A stretch of DNA of 64,000 nt from Streptomyces uncialis (GCF_001905345.1 NZ_LFBV01000006.1:62001-126000); one strand, 5' to 3'; shown: positions 49,453-62,966, numbered from the stretch's first letter. Translations and numbers: made by a program. The notes: generated from the letters alone by a model not told the origin.

Positions 49453-50697
49453 TCACTCGGCGGACGCGCCGGAAAACCGGTCGGTGACCAGGTCCCACAC
49501 GGTGTCGGAGAGGACTTCCTTGGGTCCGAAGGGCACGGGGGTCTCACTGCCGTCCGCGCCGAGGACGACGGCTTCGCTCTCCGCCTCGCCGAAGGTCTTG
49601 CTTTCCCCGACCTCGTTGACGACGAGCAGGTCACAGCCCTTGCGGCGGAGTTTCGCGCGGCCGTTCGCCAGGACGTCGTCGGTCTCGGCGGCGAAGCCGA
49701 CGACCACCTGGCCGGGCCGGGCGCGGTCCCGGGAGATCTCCGCGAGGATGTCCGGATTCCGTACCAGCGAAATGGGCTCGGGGTCCTGTCCGTCCCGTTT
49801 TTTGATTTTTCCGGCGGCGTACACGGCGGGCCGGAAGTCGGCGACGGCGGCAGCCATGACGACCGCGTCGGCGTCGGCGGCGGCCTTCAGCACGGCCTCG
49901 CGGAGCTGGACGGCGGTGCCCACGGGCACCAGGTCCACCCCGGCGGGGTCGGGCAGCGCGGTGGTGTTGGCGGCGATCAGGGTGACGCGGGCGCCCCGGG
50001 CGGCGGCGGTCCGGGCGAGGGCGTAGCCCTGTTTGCCGGAGGAGCGGTTGCCGAGGAAGCGGACCGGGTCGAGGGGTTCGCGGGTGCCGCCCGCGCTGAT
50101 GACGACGTGCCGTCCGGTGAGGTCCGGTTCGCGGACGCCGCGGGCGAGGACCCGGCGGCAGACCTCGAAGATCTCGCCGGGGTCGGGCAGCCGTCCCTTG
50201 CCGGTGTCGGCCCCGGTCAGCCGGCCGACGGCGGGTTCCACGACGACGGCGCCCCGGCGGCGCAGGGTGGCCACGTTCTCCTGGGTGGCGGGGTGCTCCC
50301 ACATCTCGGTGTGCATCGCGGGCACGAGGACGACCGGGCAGCGGGCCGTGAGCAGGGTGTTGGTCAGCAGGTCGTCGGCGAGGCCGTGGGCGGCCTTGGC
50401 GAGCAGGTCGGCGGTGGCGGGGGCGACGACGACGAGGTCGGCGCCCTGGCCGATGCGGACATGGGGCACCTCGTGGACGTCCGACCAGACCTCGGTGGCG
50501 ACGGGGTGCCCGGACAGCGCGGACCAGGTGGCGGCGCCGACGAAGTGGAGCGCCGACTGGGTGGGGACCACCCGGACGTCGTGCCCGGACTCGGTGAGGC
50601 GGCGCAGCAGCTCGCACGCCTTGTAGGCGGCGATACCGCCGCTCACCCCCAGGACGACCCTGGGCCTGGCCGCCTCGTTCTTGTCGCTCACCGGCAT
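49453..50697 (-). CDS. coaBC: Bifunctional phosphopantothenoylcysteine decarboxylase / phosphopantothenate-cysteine ligase
   Basis: A 414-residue two-step coenzyme A enzyme. The CoaC flavoprotein half begins VVLGVSGGIAAYKACELLRR and has the active-site His in SDVHEVPHVRIG with FMN-binding ADLVVVAPATADLLAK and PAMHTEMW. The CoaB half begins HVVISAGGTREPLDPVRFLG, NRSSGKQGYALA, with AAAVADFRP and KIKK. ATG 50697 follows GGGGAG with 5 nt spacing; an in-frame ATG 84 bp earlier lacks a site and falls near the terminator of rpoZ. It lies between metK and rpoZ on the same strand. Confidence 0.95.
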   Translation of the reverse strand: MPVSDKNEAARPRVVLGVSGGIAAYKACELLRRLTESGHDVRVVPTQSALHFVGAATWSALSGHPVATEVWSDVHEVPHVRIGQGADLVVVAPATADLLAKAAHGLADDLLTNTLLTARCPVVLVPAMHTEMWEHPATQENVATLRRRGAVVVEPAVGRLTGADTGKGRLPDPGEIFEVCRRVLARGVREPDLTGRHVVISAGGTREPLDPVRFLGNRSSGKQGYALARTAAARGARVTLIAANTTALPDPAGVDLVPVGTAVQLREAVLKAAADADAVVMAAAVADFRPAVYAAGKIKKRDGQDPEPISLVRNPDILAEISRDRARPGQVVVGFAAETDDVLANGRAKLRRKGCDLLVVNEVGESKTFGEAESEAVVLGADGSETPVPFGPKEVLSDTVWDLVTDRFSGASAE

Positions 50698-50791
50698 GTC
50701 GCTCCCCGGACTCGGTGCGCGCACGGCCGTGCCGCCGTACGCATCCTGCGCAGTCGCGTCTGCGTATGTGTACGTACCCATGACACACCAC

Positions 50792-50819
50792 GGGCCCGGA
50801 CAGCTCGGCTGCCGGGCCC
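50792..50819 (-). terminator. Terminator downstream of rpoZ
   Basis: GGGCCCGG, bulged A, CAGC, loop TCG, GCTG, CCGGGCCC: 12 pairs. Lies between rpoZ and coaBC. Confidence 0.75.
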
Positions 50820-50838
50820 TTGGTGGATGAAGCGGTGG

Positions 50839-51111
50839 TTACTGCGCGGGGCCGTCGATGGCCTCGGAGGTCAGCAGGCCCGCGTTGATCTCACGCAGGG
50901 AGATCGACAGCGGCTTCTCGTGGACGTGGGTGTCGACGAGGGGGCCGACGTACTCCAGCAGGCCCTCGCCCAGCTGGGAGTAGTACGCGTTGATCTGGCG
51001 CGCGCGCTTGGCGGCGTAGATCACGAGGCTGTACTTGCTGTCGGTGGCCTCAAGCAACTCGTCGATCGGCGGGTTGATGATGCCCTCGGGCGCGGTGATG
51101 GAAGAGGACAC
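50839..51111 (-). CDS. rpoZ: RNA polymerase omega subunit
   Basis: A 90-residue subunit that helps assemble RNA polymerase and takes part in ppGpp response. The core omega motif is DSKYSLVIYAAKRARQINAYY (residues about 24-44, first part shown by ATDSKYSLV), preceded by PPIDELLEA. Actinobacterial-length protein. ATG 51111 follows GGAAGGTAG. It is 38 bp downstream of gmk, and the order sIHF-gmk-rpoZ is conserved; one transcript is likely, ending at the hairpin 50792-50819. Confidence 0.96.
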   Translation of the reverse strand: MSSSITAPEGIINPPIDELLEATDSKYSLVIYAAKRARQINAYYSQLGEGLLEYVGPLVDTHVHEKPLSISLREINAGLLTSEAIDGPAQ

Positions 51112-51149
51112 GCTCTACCTTCCGAAGGTGTGGATGGGATCAGTGAAGA

Positions 51150-51743
51150 TCACACAACGTCCATCAAGGCTAGCAGCTCACGGGCCACGTCCTTGACGGA
51201 GGTGTTGACCAGGGTGGTGTCGAACTCCGACTCGGCGGCCAGTTCGGTCCTGGCCGCTTCCAGGCGGCGCTCGATCACCTCGGGGGACTCGGTGCCGCGG
51301 CCCGTGAGCCGGCGGACCAGCTCCTCCCAGGACGGCGGGGCGAGGAACACGAGCCGGGCGTCCGGCATGGACTCGCGCACCAGCCGGGCACCCTGGAGGT
51401 CGATCTCCAGCAGGACCGGTTCCCCGGACTCCAGCCGCTCCAGGACGGCCCCGCGGGGCGTGCCGTAGCGGTTTCCGGCGAACTCGGCCCACTCCAGCAG
51501 CTCACCGTTGGCGATCAGCTTGTCGAACTCCTCGTCGGTGACGAAGAAGTACTGCACACCGTGCTGCTCGCCGGGCCGGGGCCTGCGGGTGGTGGCGGAG
51601 ACCGAGAGCCAGACCTCGGGGTGTTCCTCGCGCATATGGGCGACGACCGTGCTCTTGCCGACCCCGGAGGGGCCGGAGAGCACGGTCAGCCGCGGACGTA
51701 CGTCCGGGGGTACGGGGGTCGTCCCCCGGGATGTTGCAGCCAT
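51150..51743 (-). CDS. gmk: Guanylate kinase
   Basis: A 197-residue kinase converting GMP to GDP. P-loop GPSGVGKS at 24-31; GMP-binding ATTRRPRPGEQHGVQYFFV; EWAEFAGNRYGTP; lid region RLTGRGTESPEVIERRL. Length normal. Product GDP feeds both nucleotide supply and ppGpp metabolism. The start MAATSRGTTPVPP has a variable leader before the fold. Gap of 38 bp to sIHF upstream and 38 bp to rpoZ downstream. Confidence 0.97.
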   Translation of the reverse strand: MAATSRGTTPVPPDVRPRLTVLSGPSGVGKSTVVAHMREEHPEVWLSVSATTRRPRPGEQHGVQYFFVTDEEFDKLIANGELLEWAEFAGNRYGTPRGAVLERLESGEPVLLEIDLQGARLVRESMPDARLVFLAPPSWEELVRRLTGRGTESPEVIERRLEAARTELAAESEFDTTLVNTSVKDVARELLALMDVV

Positions 51744-51781
51744 GGAGCGATTATCCCGCTTCGCGGGGGTGCCGGGGAACG

Positions 51782-52105
51782 TCAGGCGGGTCCGCCGCCG
51801 AACTCGCGCTCCAAGGACGCGATCTGGTTGGAGCCGAGCCCCCGGACTCGCCGGCTCTCGGAGATGCCGAGCCGCTCCATGATCTGCTTGGCGCGGACCT
51901 TGCCCACGCCCGGCAGGGACTCAAGGAGGGCGGAGACCTTCATCTTGCCGATGACGTCGTTCTCCTGGCCCGACTTGATGACCTCGTGGAGGGAGGCGCC
52001 GGAGTGCTTGAGTCGATTCTTGACCTCGGCCCGCTCCCGGCGAGCCGCGGCGGCCTTTTCGAGCGCGGCTGCGCGCTGTTCAGGGGTAAGGGGCGGAAGA
52101 GCCAC
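51782..52105 (-). CDS. mihF: Actinobacterial integration host factor (sIHF/mIHF)
   Basis: A 107-residue nucleoid-associated protein, unrelated to HU/IHF of enterics. A long basic N-terminal helix (ALEKAAAARRERAEVKNRLK) is followed by an H2TH-like DNA-binding unit LLESLPGVGKVRAKQIMERL and GISESRRVRGLG. sIHF affects nucleoid compaction, sporulation and antibiotic production in S. coelicolor. It is the first gene before gmk and rpoZ. The 383-bp upstream region must carry its promoter. Confidence 0.95.
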   Translation of the reverse strand: MALPPLTPEQRAAALEKAAAARRERAEVKNRLKHSGASLHEVIKSGQENDVIGKMKVSALLESLPGVGKVRAKQIMERLGISESRRVRGLGSNQIASLEREFGGGPA

Positions 52106-52488
52106 GCCTACGTCACCTCGGATGTCGAACTGTCGGATGTCTGTCAGGTACAGCGGCCCGGTGGGGAACTCGGTCGCCCCACACCTGGGGAGTAACGGGC
52201 AACGCGCTGCCCGTTCGCTCTCGACGGAGACTAGCGGCCAAGGCCCTCCGAGTCAGCGAGAACAGCGGAAAAGTCCTGGTCAGCCTCAACCGAGTCCGAC
52301 ATTCTGGGGCAAAAAACCCCGGATCTGAGAACTCTTTCAGAATGGAGATCCGCCAAGGAGCCTCCGAAGGGGCCCGCGGAGGGCTCACGCGGGCCCGAAA
52401 ACCGGAGACTGCCCAGGCCCGGACCCCGCGAAACCGACTCCTCGTTCGATCCACCCGCGAAAGGGGCATCCGGTGCCGCCAGGACGGC
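52106..52488. other. Intergenic region between pyrF and mihF
   Basis: 383 bp, no gene supported. It holds the pyrF hairpin at 52370-52396, a GGGG-CAAAAAA-CCCC mini-palindrome at 52316-52330 and, on the minus strand, TAGTCT (52228-52233) as a possible -10 box for mihF. Confidence 0.55.
52370..52396 (-). terminator. Probable terminator after pyrF
   Basis: GGGCCCGC and GCGGGCCC form a perfect 8-bp stem with an 11-nt loop, about 90 bp past the pyrF stop. No T run. Confidence 0.5.
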
Positions 52489-53375
52489 TCAGACCGCCGC
52501 GACCGCGTCCCGTACCTCGTCCGCGAAGCGCTCGGCCGCGCCGCGCAGCGCGGCGGTGTCGGGCCCGTGCCGCAGGACTCCCCTGCTGACGTTCGGGACG
52601 ACCTGGCGCACGGCCGCGCCGAACACCTTCGGCAGATCCGCCGGGGTCGCCCCCTGCGCGCCGATCCCGGGGGCCAGCAGCGGCCCGCCGATCGCCAGGT
52701 CGTAGGAGGACAGGTCCCCGAGGGTCGCCCCGACCACGGCCCCGAAGGAGCCGAGCGCGGCGCCCGCGGCCACCTCGGCCGCGTTCTCCCGCGCGAGGCG
52801 CGCCAGCATGGTCGCGCCGATGTTCCGTCCGTCGGCGCGCAGCGCGTGCTGCACCTCCGCGCCCTCCGGGTTGGAGGTCAGCGCGAGCACGAACAGGCCG
52901 GTGCCGGAGGCCCGCGCCAGGTCCACCGCGGGGCTCAGCGAGCCGTAGCCGAGGTAGGGCGAGACGGTGAGGGCGTCGGAGAACAGCGGCGCGCCGGGAG
53001 CCAGGAAGGTGTCGGCGTACGCGGCCATGGTGGAGCCGATGTCCCCGCGCTTGGCGTCCATCAGGACGAGGGCGCCCGCCGCGCGTGCCTCGGCGACCGT
53101 CGTCTCCAGGACGGCGACGCCCCGGGAGCCGAAGCGCTCGAAGAACGCGCTCTGCGGCTTCAGCACGGCGACCCGGTCGGCCAGTGCCTCGACCACGGTC
53201 CGGCTGAAGCGCTCCAGTCCGGCGAGGTCGTCGGTGAGGCCCCAGGAGGTGAGCAGCGAGCCGTGCGGGTCGATGCCCACGCAGAGCGGGCCCCGCTCGT
53301 CCATGGCGTGTCGCAGCCGGGTGCCGAAGGGGACGGGGCCGGTGGACGCGGGACCGGTGGGTGCGGGGCTGTGGG

Positions 53376-53379
<4 letters not shown>
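52489..53379 (-). CDS. pyrF: Orotidine 5'-phosphate decarboxylase (type 2)
   Basis: A 296-residue enzyme that makes UMP, the last step of de novo pyrimidine synthesis. The catalytic DAKRGD is at 108-113; LCVGIDPHGSLL and LTVSPYLGYGS are typical of the longer type 2 family used by actinobacteria. The start overlaps the pyrD stop by 4 bp (ATGA). It is the last gene of the pyrD-pyrF pair, with a probable terminator after it. Confidence 0.96.
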
Positions 53380-54482
<1,103 letters not shown>

Positions 54483-54531
54483 GGGCTGGTGTCCTCGGGC
54501 CGGGGGCGGGATGGGGCGCGGGCCATGGGAC

Positions 54532-54555
54532 GGGGGCACCGTTTCCGGTGCCCCC
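54532..54555 (-). terminator. Hairpin between carB and pyrD (first)
   Basis: GGGGGCACCG, loop TTTC, CGGTGCCCCC: perfect 10-bp stem. Confidence 0.65.
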
Positions 54556-54577
54556 GGGTCCGGCGGCGTGCGGGCCG

Positions 54578-54602
54578 GGTGCGGCGGGGTGTCCGCCGCA
54601 CC
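54578..54602 (-). terminator. Hairpin directly after carB (second)
   Basis: GGTGCGGCGG, short loop, CCGCCGCACC: perfect 10-bp stem 11 bp from the carB stop. Two tandem stems suggest real termination or processing here. Confidence 0.6.
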
Positions 54603-54613
54603 GGGCCGTGCGG

Positions 54614-57914
<3,301 letters not shown>

Positions 57915-57922
<8 letters not shown>

Positions 57923-59075
57923 GCTGGCCCTCCATCAGGGTGACGAAGCGGTCGAACAGGTACGCGGCGTCGTGCGGGCCCGCGGCGGCTTCGGGGTGGT
58001 ACTGGACACTGAACGCGGGCTTGTCGAGGAGCCGCAGCCCCTCGACCACCTGGTCGTTCAGACAGATGTGGGAGACCTCGGCGCGGCCGTAGGGGGTGTC
58101 GCTGACCCGGTCGAGGGGGGCGTCGACGGCGAAGCCGTGGTTGTGCGCGGTGACCTCGACCTTGCCGGTCGTGCGGTCCTGCACGGGCTGGTTGATGCCG
58201 CGGTGGCCGTACTTCAGCTTGTAGGTGCCGAAGCCGAGGGCGCGGCCGAGGATCTGGTTGCCGAAGCAGATCCCGAACAGCGGGGTGCCGCGGTCCAGGA
58301 CGGCGCGCATCACGGACACCGGGTGGTCGGCGGTGGCGGGGTCGCCGGGGCCGTTGGAGAAGAAAACGCCGTCGGGGGCGACCGCGTAGACGTCCTCGAC
58401 GGTCGCGGTGGCGGGCAGGACGTGCACCTCGATACCGCGTTCGGCCATCCGGCGCGGGGTCATGCCCTTGATGCCGAGGTCGACGGCGGCGACGGTGAAC
58501 CGCTTGGTGCCGATCGCGGGGACGACGTACGCCTCCTTGGTGGCGACCTCGGCGGAGAGGTCGGCGCCGCTCATCTCGGGGGCCTGGCGGACCTCGGCGA
58601 GCATGGTGCCCTCGTCGGGCAGCGCGTTGCCGGAGAAGATCCCGACGCGCATGGCGCCGCGTTCGCGCAGATGCCGGGTGAGGGCGCGGGTGTCGACGCC
58701 GGAGATCCCGACGACGCCCTGGGCGGCGAGCTCCTCGTCCAGCGAGCGCCGGGAGCGCCAGTTGGAGGGCTTCCGGGCGGGGTCGCGGACCACATAGCCG
58801 GAGACCCAGATACGGCCGGACTCGGGGTCCTCGTCGTTGACGCCGGTGTTCCCGATATGGGGGGCGGTCATCACGACGACCTGGCGGTGGTACGAGGGGT
58901 CGGTGAGGGTCTCCTGGTAGCCGGTCATCCCGGTGGAGAAGACGGCCTCGCCGAAGGTCTGGCCGGTGGCCCCGTAGGCCCGGCCCCGGAAGAGGCGGCC
59001 GTCCTCCAGGACGAGTACGGCGGGGACCTGGGCCGCCCTGGTGGAGGAGGTCGGCTGCGCTGTCTGCGCGCTCAT
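57915..59075 (-). CDS. carA: Carbamoyl-phosphate synthase small chain
   Basis: A 386-residue glutaminase subunit that feeds ammonia to CarB. N-terminal domain begins VLVLEDGRLFRGRAYGATG. The class I amidotransferase Cys lies in TPLFGICFGNQILGRALG, with His and Glu in SVQYHPEAAAGPHD. Start ATG 59075 overlaps the upstream gene by 4 bp. It precedes carB in the pyr operon. Confidence 0.97.
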
Positions 59076-59689
59076 CGTTCCGCGCCTTCCGTGGTGGTGG
59101 TGTGCTGGGGGGTGTCCTGGTGGACGGTGGTCCGGGCGTTGATCCCGGCGACCCAGGCGGTGTGCTCGGCGGCGGTGTCGGAGCGGAACCCGGAGTCGAT
59201 CAGCCGGTCGCCGTGCGCCCAGGTGACGACGAGCAGTCCGCCCTCGGCGAGGACCTTGCCCGCGATGCCCTTGTCGAGGCGGGCCCCGCGCAGCTGCGCG
59301 GTGGGCACGAAGAAGTCGGTGGCCCCGGGGCGTACGACGTCGAGTCCCGCGTCGGTCAGGGTCAGCTCGGCGCGGGAGCGGGTGCCGAGACCGCGGGCGA
59401 CGATCCGGTCCAGCCACTGTCCGGCGGTGGTGGAGCCGTGGTAGCGGCCGCGCAGGGTGAGCCGGGGGGCGCCCGGGTCGTCCGGGGCGGTGGGCAGCTC
59501 GGGGAGGTCGCCCTGGAGGGTGCCGCGCCAGCGCCAGCCCTCGCGCATCAGCCAGTAGACGAGGACGACGAAGAGGATGAGGCCGACGAGCCAGCCGATC
59601 CGGGCGGCCCAGTCGGTGACCTCGGCCGATTTCTGCTCGGCGGCGAGCACGGAGAGGGCTTCTGCACTGCGGAGGGGGTGAGGCATCAC
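59072..59689 (-). CDS. Pyr-operon single-span membrane protein with PH-like domain
   Basis: A 205-residue protein conserved between pyrC and carA in actinobacteria. One membrane helix (IGWLVGLILFVVLVYWLM, about residues 31-48) is followed by a soluble domain with LTLRGRYHGSTTAGQWLDRI and FVPTAQLRGARLDKG, which looks like a bacterial PH-type beta domain. Function unknown. Overlaps of 4 bp with pyrC and carA prove tight coupling to the pathway; possible roles are anchoring of the enzymes or linking dihydroorotate production to membrane-bound PyrD. Confidence 0.8.
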   Translation of the reverse strand: MMPHPLRSAEALSVLAAEQKSAEVTDWAARIGWLVGLILFVVLVYWLMREGWRWRGTLQGDLPELPTAPDDPGAPRLTLRGRYHGSTTAGQWLDRIVARGLGTRSRAELTLTDAGLDVVRPGATDFFVPTAQLRGARLDKGIAGKVLAEGGLLVVTWAHGDRLIDSGFRSDTAAEHTAWVAGINARTTVHQDTPQHTTTTEGAER

Positions 59690-60972
59690 ACGAGCTTCCC
59701 GTCGACGACCGTGGCACGGCCCCGCAGCCAGGTGTGGGTGACGCGTCCCGGCAGCTCACGGCCCCGGTAGGGGGTGTTGCGGCTGCGGGAGGCGAAGCCC
59801 GCGGGGTCCACCTCTCCACGGTATGCGGCATCGACCAGCGTCAGGTTGGCGGGCTCACCTTCCGAGACGGGACGGCCGTGTCCGGCGAGCCGGCCGATCC
59901 GCGCGGGCCGGAACGACATCCGGTCGGCGACCTGCGCCCAGTCGAGGAGTCCGGAGTCGACCATCGTGTGCTGGACCACCGACAGCGCGGTCTCCAGGCC
60001 GACCATGCCCATGGCGGCGGCGGCCCACTCGCAGTCCTTGTCCTCGTGGGGGTGCGGGGCGTGATCGGTGGCCACGCAGTCGATGGTGCCGTCGGCGAGC
60101 GCCTCGCGCAGGGCGAGGACGTCGGCCTCGGTGCGCAGCGGCGGGTTGACCTTGTAGACGGGGTCGTAGCTGCGGACCAGCTCGTCGGTGAGCAGCAGAT
60201 GGTGCGGGGTGACCTCGGCGGTGACGTCCCAGCCCTTGGACTTGGCCCAGCGGACGATCTCCACGGACCCGGCGGTCGACAGATGGCAGATGTGGATACG
60301 GGAGCCGACGTGCGCGGCGAGCAGCACATCGCGGGCGATGATCGACTCCTCGGCGACGGCGGGCCAGCCGCCGAGTCCGAGTTCGGCGGAGACGACGCCC
60401 TCGTTCATCTGGGCGCCCTCGGTGAGCCGGGGCTCCTGGGCGTGCTGGGCGACGACCCCGCCGAACGCCTTCACGTACTCCAGGGCGCGCCGCATGATCA
60501 CGGCGTCGTCCACGCACTTGCCGTCGTCGGAGAAGACCATGACCCCGGCGGCCGAGTCGTGCATGGCGCCGAGCTCGGCGAGCTGCTTGCCCTCCAGGCC
60601 GACGGTGACGGCGCCGACCGGCTGGACGTCGCAGTAGCCGTGCTCGCGGCCGAGCCGCCACACCTGCTCGACGACGCCGGCGGTGTCCGCGACGGGGAAG
60701 GTGTTGGCCATGGCGTGGACGGCGGTGAAGCCGCCGACGGCGGCGGCGCGGGTGCCGGTGAGGACCGTCTCGGAGTCCTCGCGGCCGGGCTCGCGCAGAT
60801 GGGTGTGCAGGTCGACCAGGCCCGGCAGGAGGACCTGTCCGGCGGCCTCGACGACGGTGGCGTCGCCGGCCGTGAGGCCGGTGCCGACGGCGGCGATGGT
60901 CCCGCCGTCGATCAGCACGTCCTGGGGGTCGCCGCCGAGCACCCGGGCACCGCGGATAAGGATCTTGCTCAT
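59686..60972 (-). CDS. pyrC: Dihydroorotase
   Basis: A 428-residue zinc amidohydrolase of class I (AllB/PyrC type). Metal ligands are in DLHTHLREPGRED, HAQEPRLTEG, HICHLSTAGS and CVATDHAPHPHEDKD. It closes carbamoyl aspartate to dihydroorotate. Start ATG 60972, with GAGAAGTAACCGAC upstream. It lies 5 bp after pyrB and overlaps the membrane protein gene by 4 bp. Confidence 0.97.
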   Translation of the reverse strand: MSKILIRGARVLGGDPQDVLIDGGTIAAVGTGLTAGDATVVEAAGQVLLPGLVDLHTHLREPGREDSETVLTGTRAAAVGGFTAVHAMANTFPVADTAGVVEQVWRLGREHGYCDVQPVGAVTVGLEGKQLAELGAMHDSAAGVMVFSDDGKCVDDAVIMRRALEYVKAFGGVVAQHAQEPRLTEGAQMNEGVVSAELGLGGWPAVAEESIIARDVLLAAHVGSRIHICHLSTAGSVEIVRWAKSKGWDVTAEVTPHHLLLTDELVRSYDPVYKVNPPLRTEADVLALREALADGTIDCVATDHAPHPHEDKDCEWAAAAMGMVGLETALSVVQHTMVDSGLLDWAQVADRMSFRPARIGRLAGHGRPVSEGEPANLTLVDAAYRGEVDPAGFASRSRNTPYRGRELPGRVTHTWLRGRATVVDGKLV

Positions 60973-60977
60973 GTCGG

Positions 60978-61955
60978 TTACTTCTCCTCGGTACGGGTGT
61001 GGGTGACGGCGGGCTCGTTGCCGCCGAGCAGCAGGTACAGGACGGCCATCCGGATGGAGACCCCGTTGGTGACCTGTTCCAGGGCGGTGCAGCGGTCGGA
61101 GTCGGCGACCTCCGCGGTGATCTCCATACCGCGGACCATCGGCCCGGGGTGCATCACGATCGCGTGTCCGGGCATCCGGGCCATCCGGTCGCCGTTGAGC
61201 CCGTACCTGCGGGCGTACTCGCGCTCGGTCGGGAAGTACGCGGCGTTCATGCGTTCGCGCTGGACGCGCAGCATCATCACGGCGTCCGACCCGGGCAGCA
61301 CGGTGTCGATGTCGTAGGACACGTCGCAGGGCCACCGCTCGACGCCGACGGGCACCAGGGTGGGCGGGGCGACCAGGGTGACCTGGGCGCCGAGGGTGTG
61401 CAGCAGGTCGACGTTGGAACGGGCGACCCGGCTGTGCAGGATGTCGCCGACGATCGTGATGCGGCGCCCGGCGAGGTCGCGGCCGAGTCCGGTGTCCCGG
61501 CCGACGAGGCGGCGGCGCATGGTGAAGGCGTCCAGCAGGGCCTGGGTGGGGTGCTGGTGGGTGCCGTCGCCCGCGTTGATCACGGCGGCGTCGATCCAGC
61601 CGGAGGTGGCGAGGCGGTAGGGGGCGCCGGAGGCGCCGTGCCGGATGACGACGGCGTCGACGCCCATCGCCTCCAGGGTCTGCGCGGTGTCCTTGAGGGA
61701 CTCGCCCTTGGAGACCGAGGAGCCCTTGGCGGTGAAGTTGATGACATCGGCGGACAGCCGCTTCTCGGCGGCCTCGAAGGAGATCCGGGTACGGGTGGAG
61801 TCCTCGAAGAACAGGTTGACGACGGTACGGCCGCGCAGGGTCGGCAGCTTCTTGATCGGCCGGTCGGCGACCCGGGCCATCTCCTCGGCGGTGTCGAGGA
61901 TCAGGACGGCGTCGTCACGGGAGAGGTCGGCGGCCGAGATGAGATGACGCAGCAT
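60978..61955 (-). CDS. pyrB: Aspartate carbamoyltransferase catalytic subunit
   Basis: A 325-residue enzyme that joins carbamoyl phosphate and aspartate. Carbamoyl phosphate motif FFEDSTRTRISFE is near residue 50; HPTQALLDAFT, GDILHSRVARSN and MHPGPMVRG are conserved. Length normal; no regulatory chain PyrI in view. ATG 61955 has only a weak GGAG site. It is 172 bp downstream of pyrR on the same strand. Confidence 0.97.
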   Translation of the reverse strand: MLRHLISAADLSRDDAVLILDTAEEMARVADRPIKKLPTLRGRTVVNLFFEDSTRTRISFEAAEKRLSADVINFTAKGSSVSKGESLKDTAQTLEAMGVDAVVIRHGASGAPYRLATSGWIDAAVINAGDGTHQHPTQALLDAFTMRRRLVGRDTGLGRDLAGRRITIVGDILHSRVARSNVDLLHTLGAQVTLVAPPTLVPVGVERWPCDVSYDIDTVLPGSDAVMMLRVQRERMNAAYFPTEREYARRYGLNGDRMARMPGHAIVMHPGPMVRGMEITAEVADSDRCTALEQVTNGVSIRMAVLYLLLGGNEPAVTHTRTEEK

Positions 61956-62127
61956 CTGTATGGCTCCGTAGGGCAGTTCGGCGTGTCGGAGGTCCGGGCG
62001 GTCCCGGAGGGGGGTGCGGCGGGCGGCACCGGGGCGGGGCCGGCCGGGGGCGGGCGCGCGGCGGCGCACCGCGGGACGCGGAGCGGTGGCGGCGCGGCCC
62101 GTCCGGGCCAGGGTCAGACGGTGCGGC

Positions 62128-62769
62128 TCATCCGGCGGGGCCCACGGGCTTCAGCCCGAGCAGGACGGTGTCGCGCCCGTCCTCCTCGTCGAGCTGCACC
62201 CGGACCGTCTCGCGCAGCGAGGTCGGCAGGTTCTTGCCCACGTAGTCCGCGCGGATCGGCAGCTCGCGGTGGCCGCGGTCGACGAGGACGGCGAGCTGCA
62301 CCGCGCGGGGGCGCCCGATGTCGTTCAGGGCGTCGAGGGCCGCGCGGATGGTGCGCCCGGAGAAGAGCACGTCGTCGACGAGGACCACGAGCCGGCCGTC
62401 CAACCCGTCGCCGGGGATGTCGGTGCGGGCCAGGGCGCGCGGCGGGTGCATCCGCAGGTCGTCGCGGTACATGGTGATGTCGAGGGAGCCGACGGGGATC
62501 GCGCGCCCGGTGATCTCCGCGAGCTTCGCGGCGAGCCGCTGCGCGAGGAAGACCCCGCGGGTGGGGATGCCGAGGAGCACCACGTCGTCGGCGCCCTTGG
62601 CGCGCTCCACGATCTCGTGGGCGATACGGGTCAGCATCCGGGCGATGTCGGGAGCCTCCAGGACAGGCCGCGCGACGCCCTCGGGGGCGCCGGTGCCGTC
62701 GTGGACGGGTCCGGTGGGACCGGCGGCGGGGCCGGCCGGTTCGGGGTGGTTCGTACCGCTGGTGTCCAT
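62128..62769 (-). CDS. pyrR: Bifunctional pyrimidine regulator / uracil phosphoribosyltransferase
   Basis: A 213-residue RNA-binding regulator. The PRPP-binding motif is VLVDDVLFSGRT (129-140); GIPTRGVFLAQRLA is also typical. With UMP bound, PyrR grips a hairpin in pyr mRNA and lowers expression. A matching hairpin lies immediately before its own ribosome-binding site (62788-62805). The first 35 residues are a variable Pro/Gly-rich leader. It is the first gene of the operon. The start follows GGAGG by 10-11 nt. Confidence 0.96.
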   Translation of the reverse strand: MDTSGTNHPEPAGPAAGPTGPVHDGTGAPEGVARPVLEAPDIARMLTRIAHEIVERAKGADDVVLLGIPTRGVFLAQRLAAKLAEITGRAIPVGSLDITMYRDDLRMHPPRALARTDIPGDGLDGRLVVLVDDVLFSGRTIRAALDALNDIGRPRAVQLAVLVDRGHRELPIRADYVGKNLPTSLRETVRVQLDEEDGRDTVLLGLKPVGPAG

Positions 62770-62787
62770 AAGAAACGGACCTCCTTC

Positions 62788-62805
62788 TCCGCCTCACGGG
62801 ACGGA
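62788..62805 (-). promoter_or_regulatory. PyrR-binding RNA hairpin before pyrR
   Basis: On the minus strand TCCG, TCCCGTGAGG, CGGA: a stem carrying the UCCnGnGAGG loop sequence of PyrR-binding RNAs. GGAGG follows 3 nt after the stem, so PyrR binding would cover or fold the ribosome-binding site. This fits the translational repression known from mycobacteria. Confidence 0.75.
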
Positions 62806-62922
62806 CCTTAAAGGACGTCGGAATTGCGCCCTGCACGATAGCAGGTCGCCCATTCCCCCAGTTCACCCCCTCACCGTGCGCCCCGGGCCGAGGCAGGGAA
62901 GAGTCGGTGCTGACCGTTCGGC

Positions 62923-62952
62923 TTGACGCATTCAAGTCACGCTGCGTAACCT
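62923..62952 (+). promoter_or_regulatory. bldD promoter
   Basis: TTGACG (62923-62928), 18-bp spacer, TAACCT (62947-62952): a good housekeeping-type promoter 36 bp ahead of the bldD start. Confidence 0.65.
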
Positions 62953-62955
62953 CAC

Positions 62956-62966
62956 AGTGAGTCACC
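62956..62966. promoter_or_regulatory. BldD box (autoregulation)
   Basis: AGTGAGTCACC matches the BldD box AGTGA-n-TCACC exactly, placed just after the -10 region of the bldD promoter where binding would block transcription. Confidence 0.8.
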
